Origin: Ischnura elegans
Lineage: Eukaryota; Arthropoda; Insecta; Odonata; Coenagrionidae
Reading direction: 5' to 3'
Assembly (NCBI RefSeq): GCF_921293095.1
Contig: NC_060247.1
Span: forward strand, 48,705,111 to 48,769,110
Length of the DNA stretch: 64,000 nucleotides
Shown here: one piece after another, positions 57,101 through 63,100 of the stretch
How positions within the stretch are numbered: the first letter of the stretch is position 1
Layout of the letters: each line of letters starts with the position of its first letter
The notes under the pieces: model-generated
Told to the model about the DNA's origin: nothing
Seen by the model: the letters and a program-made list of their open reading frames with translations, nothing else
Databases searched by the model: none
Made by a program: the position numbers and the translations under genes

Positions 57101-60100
57101 ATAGCAGGGATGGCGAACTTCATCATTGGTTGAATAAAAACTTTTGGGCTATGTCGCCGCGTCAATTTTTGGGTGGCCCCAACGTTTCCCGACCGATGCT
57201 GACCGCTTTCTCGAGGGATTCCCAACATAGCCCAAAAGTATTTATTCAACATGACGAGTACCCGCGAAAGTTTTGACGAAGAATTCATCACTGATGTACG
57301 TAACTTTGCAAGTGTACGCGTGGCTGAGTGCAATGTCACTTGCTATAAGCAGTACTTTAAAATTTTTATCCTCAACCACGGAGTGGCGAAATATTGGATG
57401 ACGTTTATTTTAATCCCAACCCCGAAAATGGGAGTTGGAATGCGCCCGAAACGGCCGTCCACCAGAAATGGGCCGACACGGCAGAAATCCGAAAAACAAT
57501 TATCATTTTAACTTGCATTACCAATGTCTAATAACTTCATCGATCAATTTAGCCAAAACCTTTACCCATCCTTCGAATCCCTCCATCCGAAATGAGGAAA
57601 ATAAACGGTATGGCCGCGGCATGCAGAGATACTCCTCACATATGTATAGTATGTAATCCCAGTATGTTTAATGTGAAGTATTAAGGGTTATACTTATATA
57701 AAATAATTTAATCTGACCTTGAATATATATCCCCCAATTAAGTAATCGATGCCGTCAAACCATCCTTATTCGGCTAAGCTTTCCATGTATGAACCCCTCA
57801 CGCACTGATTTCAGCATACCGCAAGTACATGATTTATCCACACCCTCTACCACCCAAAAATCTCAATCCCATCAAGAAATTCCCTCTTCACGGCCAATAA
57901 GATGGGCACTGAATATCTTCAATGGATATGTTACTCTGATGAAGCATACTGCCACGCACAAAACGGAAAGCTAATCCTTATAATTCCTAATATATCCTCA
58001 TTTACTACGCTGAGGTACCGGGCCACAGGACGTGAAATAAGCTATTCACAAGGTCAATAAAGGAGGAAAGACGAGATGAACATGAGCAACACAAATACAA
58101 CCTGTGGAAGGATACACTCAACTCAAAGATCAAAAAACTTCGAGTAGGTCACAGCAGGATTAACCTAAAACTGAGACGACAGGCAGTAATAAATGGTTAA
58201 CAGGAATCCGTGCGCGCAACATCGGAGCATCTGGCTCTCAGGGGAATTAACCAACCTCTGATGACCTCCCCGATAATTTACTCACATTTGCATGAAATAA
58301 AGACGATATACAGCAGTAACGCAGCCAGAAGAGGACTCTAAAGGGGAGTTCCACAAAGAGTAATCAAGAGATCTAGCTTTATGTTCAGTGGACTTCTCGG
58401 CACCGTTTAATACAGTACAACGCGTAATATCGTAGTGGCGAGGGGGACAACTTGGAGCGCTGTTACGTCAGGAAAAGATCAAGAACAAAGAATGTAATTC
58501 GAGACGTCAAGAAACTAAGTATGTAATTGCTCTGTCGTAGCTAATTGACAGCTTCGCCGATTTTTTTCCTTCAAATGGATGGCATTTAAAATGTAAATTC
58601 GCCGGTGACCCGTGCATCCATGTACATCATGCGCACCACGTTTTTGACGTCACTAGAAAGGATAAATAGGTGCGCGTGGTGCATGAGAAAATACGATATC
58701 AATGTGGAAAAACTCACCAATCATATTCCGAGAGCGTAAAAAAAAATTGGGAGCCCCATAAAATCATCGCCCATCATCGATTAAAAGCGTTTTCAGAAAA
58801 AATATTGAATACGTAGCAAATAATCTGATTCAACACCCCCATTTCTTGCGCGAACAGCTGGCAGAAACGCTCCACCGCTACGACTCGTCATTCGTCACCA
58901 GATTCGGTCACGGTCAAGAGGGGCAGACTGAGAAAAGCGGAGATGGGGAGGCGGTGAGTCATACGTCCAGCAATGGGCATTTCGAGAATGCAAACGTCGC
59001 GACGGTTCGGCGACCTAAGACCCCCCAAGGAGTGGCACTATACTGTCCTTGTTCTCCGCAACCAACCGGATTCCCGCATACCACTCCACAGTAGAGAAAA
59101 CAAAATAAATGTCAATTTCAAAACACGCGTTGGTAGCTGTAAGTTATCGACATTCGTTTCAAAATTCGGCTTTCAACACTATCCATTTCGAGTTACATGA
59201 ATGGTTATCTTTCACAGTGACACGGAGAATATTGTCACAGATACGATAAATTAAAATAGATATTTTGCAGACTGGATAGGTAGGTATGGGAATTCGTTCT
59301 TCATCCGAATAATAATGGACTTTAAGTTCACATGTATCAGTTCCAATGAAGCATAAATATGTGAAATACTAATGGACACCATTAGTGTCATGATAAGAGC
59401 CGATGGAGAAACTATGGGGGGGGACGAGGGGGATAGATCCCCCCAAAGCCTAAGAGAAACACAAAAAATATTTTAAACTATTGTCTAGTTTTGGCATATA
59501 TTTAGAGATTTTACGAGTTCTATTGCTGCCGTTAGAGATTATAACGGCAGCAAAAGAACACGTAAATAGATTGCATGACTTGCAGTGTAGCCTACTAACC
59601 TATGTAAAACTTAATGCATGTTTCTGAATTTCTATTCTATATTCTATTTCTAACAGCATATAGTAGTATAGTTTGTTATTATACGGGACGTTTTTTGGAT
59701 GGTGTGGTGTGCATGTGGGAGTCCAAATGCATGCTGCATGCTGGTGATTGGTCACCCCCTGCCAAACACCCTAGAGGTGGCTCGCAGGGTAATATGTAGA
59801 TGTAGATGTATAATTACTGCATTTACTCAAAGTGAAATTTTAAGGGCCAAAATGATGTAAAATGTATTTCCAGGCATGTAATTTTTCAAAAATTTTCCCG
59901 GACCCCCTGTCGCTCGGAGGGGGGCCTCACCCCCAGACCCTCCCATCCTCCCCCCAAAAGCATATTCCTAGTTGTGCCTGTTGTGTTCCTACTGATGTGA
60001 GCTATCATAGAGTATTAGTAAGTATATACTTACTCTATGCTGCTATTCACGATTGCATTGAAGTCTATGTATAAACACATTGCACTCACGATAAACTTTT

Positions 60101-63100
60101 TTTACAAATGTAACACATAGTGATGTAAAGGCAGAATATCTCCATAGAAACAAACATAACACTTCCACGAAAGGAAATACACATAGGCACACCTGCCCAC
60201 CCCCTCAATAACTGAGAAAAAGTTGGTAAAGAGAGATTTTTTTGCAAACGGTATAGTTAACTAACTTCAAGCTTTTTTGTTTTAGCACAGATTACACAAA
60301 AAAAATTATTTTCCCCAAAGATGTAAGGTTTACTGCTTCCTATGATGGGTTTAGCACAAGGCCACCTTCCTCCTGTCTCCCTTTTAAATGTCTTGTTCTT
60401 CAGAGGTGTTCCATGCCTACTTCCTGTCTTTAGAAGTTATGACCTCAACGACCTTCTCATTGTATATGTGCCTGGCTATACAGCATACATGAATGTTTTA
60501 CTGTTTTGAAACCCTATTACAGTTTCTTGGTAAAAATGTTCTTTGAAGGGCAGTTCTTTACCACAGACTGCTTCCTATACACACACACTTGAACTAAGAA
60601 TATTAATTTAGAACTTTAATCAAAGTAAGGACACGGGTAGTTATAAGTCATTCAAGAAAGTGGGAGAACCATTAACAAAAGGAGTCCATAAAGAAAGGGA
60701 ATATGTGGTGTTAATGAGGGCATGATTGACACAAATAAATGTGGTAATTACGTGACCATCATCATCATAAGTCAACAATCCTAAGACTGGTTTGACGCAG
60801 CTCTCCATTCCTCTAGCCTTTTCATAGCTACATATTTCTTCTCTTATACATCCTTTAAAACCTGTCCTATGTAACTCATTCGGGGTCATCCCTTGCCCTT
60901 CTTCCCTTCCACCTCTCTCTATACGATGGTTTTCATCAGGCCATCATGTCTCATAATGCAGCCCAAAGTTCCTGTGGTCCCATCTTCTGCTTAAGGTTTT
61001 TCAAAGACTTCTATTTTCTACTACTCTTCTTAGCACTTCCTCATTACTTACACCATTATGCAGGGATAAATAACTTAGGAGCAGGATTATTGGTGAGTAG
61101 AAAGAAACAAGGGAAAATGGTTGAATACAATAACCCATGAGCAGGCTTAATGAAAAAGAATAGCCATTGTTACAGAATTCATTTACACATGAGTGAAGTT
61201 GATATGTGAATAATCACATGATTATAGTGGATCAGAACGGAACACGAATTATTGAACCAAATAAGAACATTTAATTATTTTCTATTCATGCTTTATTCAA
61301 GTAAAATGGTTTAACAGTGCTTTTTATAACACATTAACATATGCCTGTTTAACTATACTTGTAACCAAGCCTTTTGTCTTTCATCTTACTGTTTCTCTTA
61401 TTACTTACATTTTTATCTTACTGTACTGCAAGAAATTTAGTGATGATTTAAACTTTGAATCTCAGTTACTTTCTTTCCCCATCTTATCTTTCTAACTAGT
61501 TTCACACTCGTGTAAAACATACTGAATGATCCCAGAGTTTACATGAGACCTAGCTGTATATACGAATCAAAATACATAAGTGGATGTTACTATTAGGAGA
61601 AAGGCATATTCATTTATGCCTCTTACGGGAATAAGGTCTAGTAGCATGAAGAAGGAATAACATCAATAGTAAATACAGGAGCAAAAGCAATATCATGAGA
61701 CTTCACTTTTTAGAAAAAACATTTCAACTCACCAACGTAGCAGTATTTAGATGCTGAAAGACCTCCATCAGGTCCCTGTGCTCTACGTAGCCCAAACTCT
61801 AGCAGTTGTATGTTCTTTCCAGCAGCCATCCGGTAACGGGCAGCATTTGTGGCCATTAAGCTATGAAATGAAATAAAGAAAAATTGGTAATGTCATAGAG
61901 AGAAAGAGTTTAATAAGGAACCTGATTATTTAGGAGAATATTGAACACACTTGGATTATTCCTAAACAAGCAATATTTAATCAGTATCAATATTTTTCAT
62001 TGCCACCAAAATATCTTCACCTTACAAAATTACAAAAAATACAAGAGTTAGAAAGAATATTAATTTTATCTTGCCAAAACGTATTATTAGGTTTCACCAA
62101 GCCCACACACCACCCATCTGAGAATACAAATACACCAAATAAAATACCTTTACCTGCCAAGAATACTGCCTTATCCTTCATTCTACTTCTCACACCTTAG
62201 CTGAGCACTTATGATTCTACTGAACCGGGATAACATAGAGGATTTCATAAATCAACACAACCCAAGCATCCTCTTTTCACCCTTCTGATAAATTAGTATA
62301 AAAATGCAGGTGATTAAAATAAAACTAGTTCAGACGGATCCTTCCCAGACTTGGAACAGTATTTCCAACTGTTTACCTAATCATGCAACAGGTAGGGTAT
62401 CACTCCTTTTGTTAACGCACACTTAATGAAGAATATTCATTAGAAATGACATTCAATTGATACCTGAAACAAAACTGCCATTACAACCAAGGGATTTTTA
62501 AGATTTTTGCTGATTATTTCATTGCTTGAGGAACCACTAAAAGAGTAAAATTTCCAAGGTAACTTCAAACTAATAAGGTAATTCAAAAAACTGAGAGGTA
62601 ATTGGAACCTAACCCTCGGTCATAGGGGAATCCCAGGGAAAGGTTTGGTATCGGGAGATTATTATTGTGACATCCTTTCAATCGGCTCTTGAATTGAGAC
62701 AAGCTATCATAAGCTGACGCAATGATGTGAGAAATGACATTACAAGCAATGAGAACTTAACCTTAAAAAAACAAATTTCAAGTTCAAAATTAGAATGGCC
62801 CTTCAACTACAAACTAACCATACATAACCTATCATGAATACCTATTCTCAACATGAAAAATGGAAAATAATTTTGATGATGAACCGTCACAACATTGAAA
62901 ATGATACCAGCTAAGCAAAAGGCTACAATCAATGAGAAGCAGCAATGTTGTACGGACCCAATAGATGGAAAAATGACTTATACAACCTAAGGAATATCAG
63001 ACAACAATATTTATAAAGATAATTTACAGAATTAACTAACCTGGCATAGTTGACAAGAGTTAAAAGGGTAGTTTCGATCAACTGAACAATGATCAATGGT

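Larger units (their letters stand above)
36357..61732 (-). other. NAPRT: NAPRT intron 4 (25.4 kb)
   Basis: By far the largest intron. Its outer parts (36.4-37.9 and 59.4-61.7 kb) share the AT-rich, CpG-poor make-up of the other introns and hold LINE 3' ends. The middle, about 38.1-59.3 kb, is CpG-rich and holds scattered MITEs. No other convincing gene was found. Long quiet stretches with nothing recognised are 39.4-44.6, 49.7-55.7 and 57.4-58.6 kb. Confidence 0.8.
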
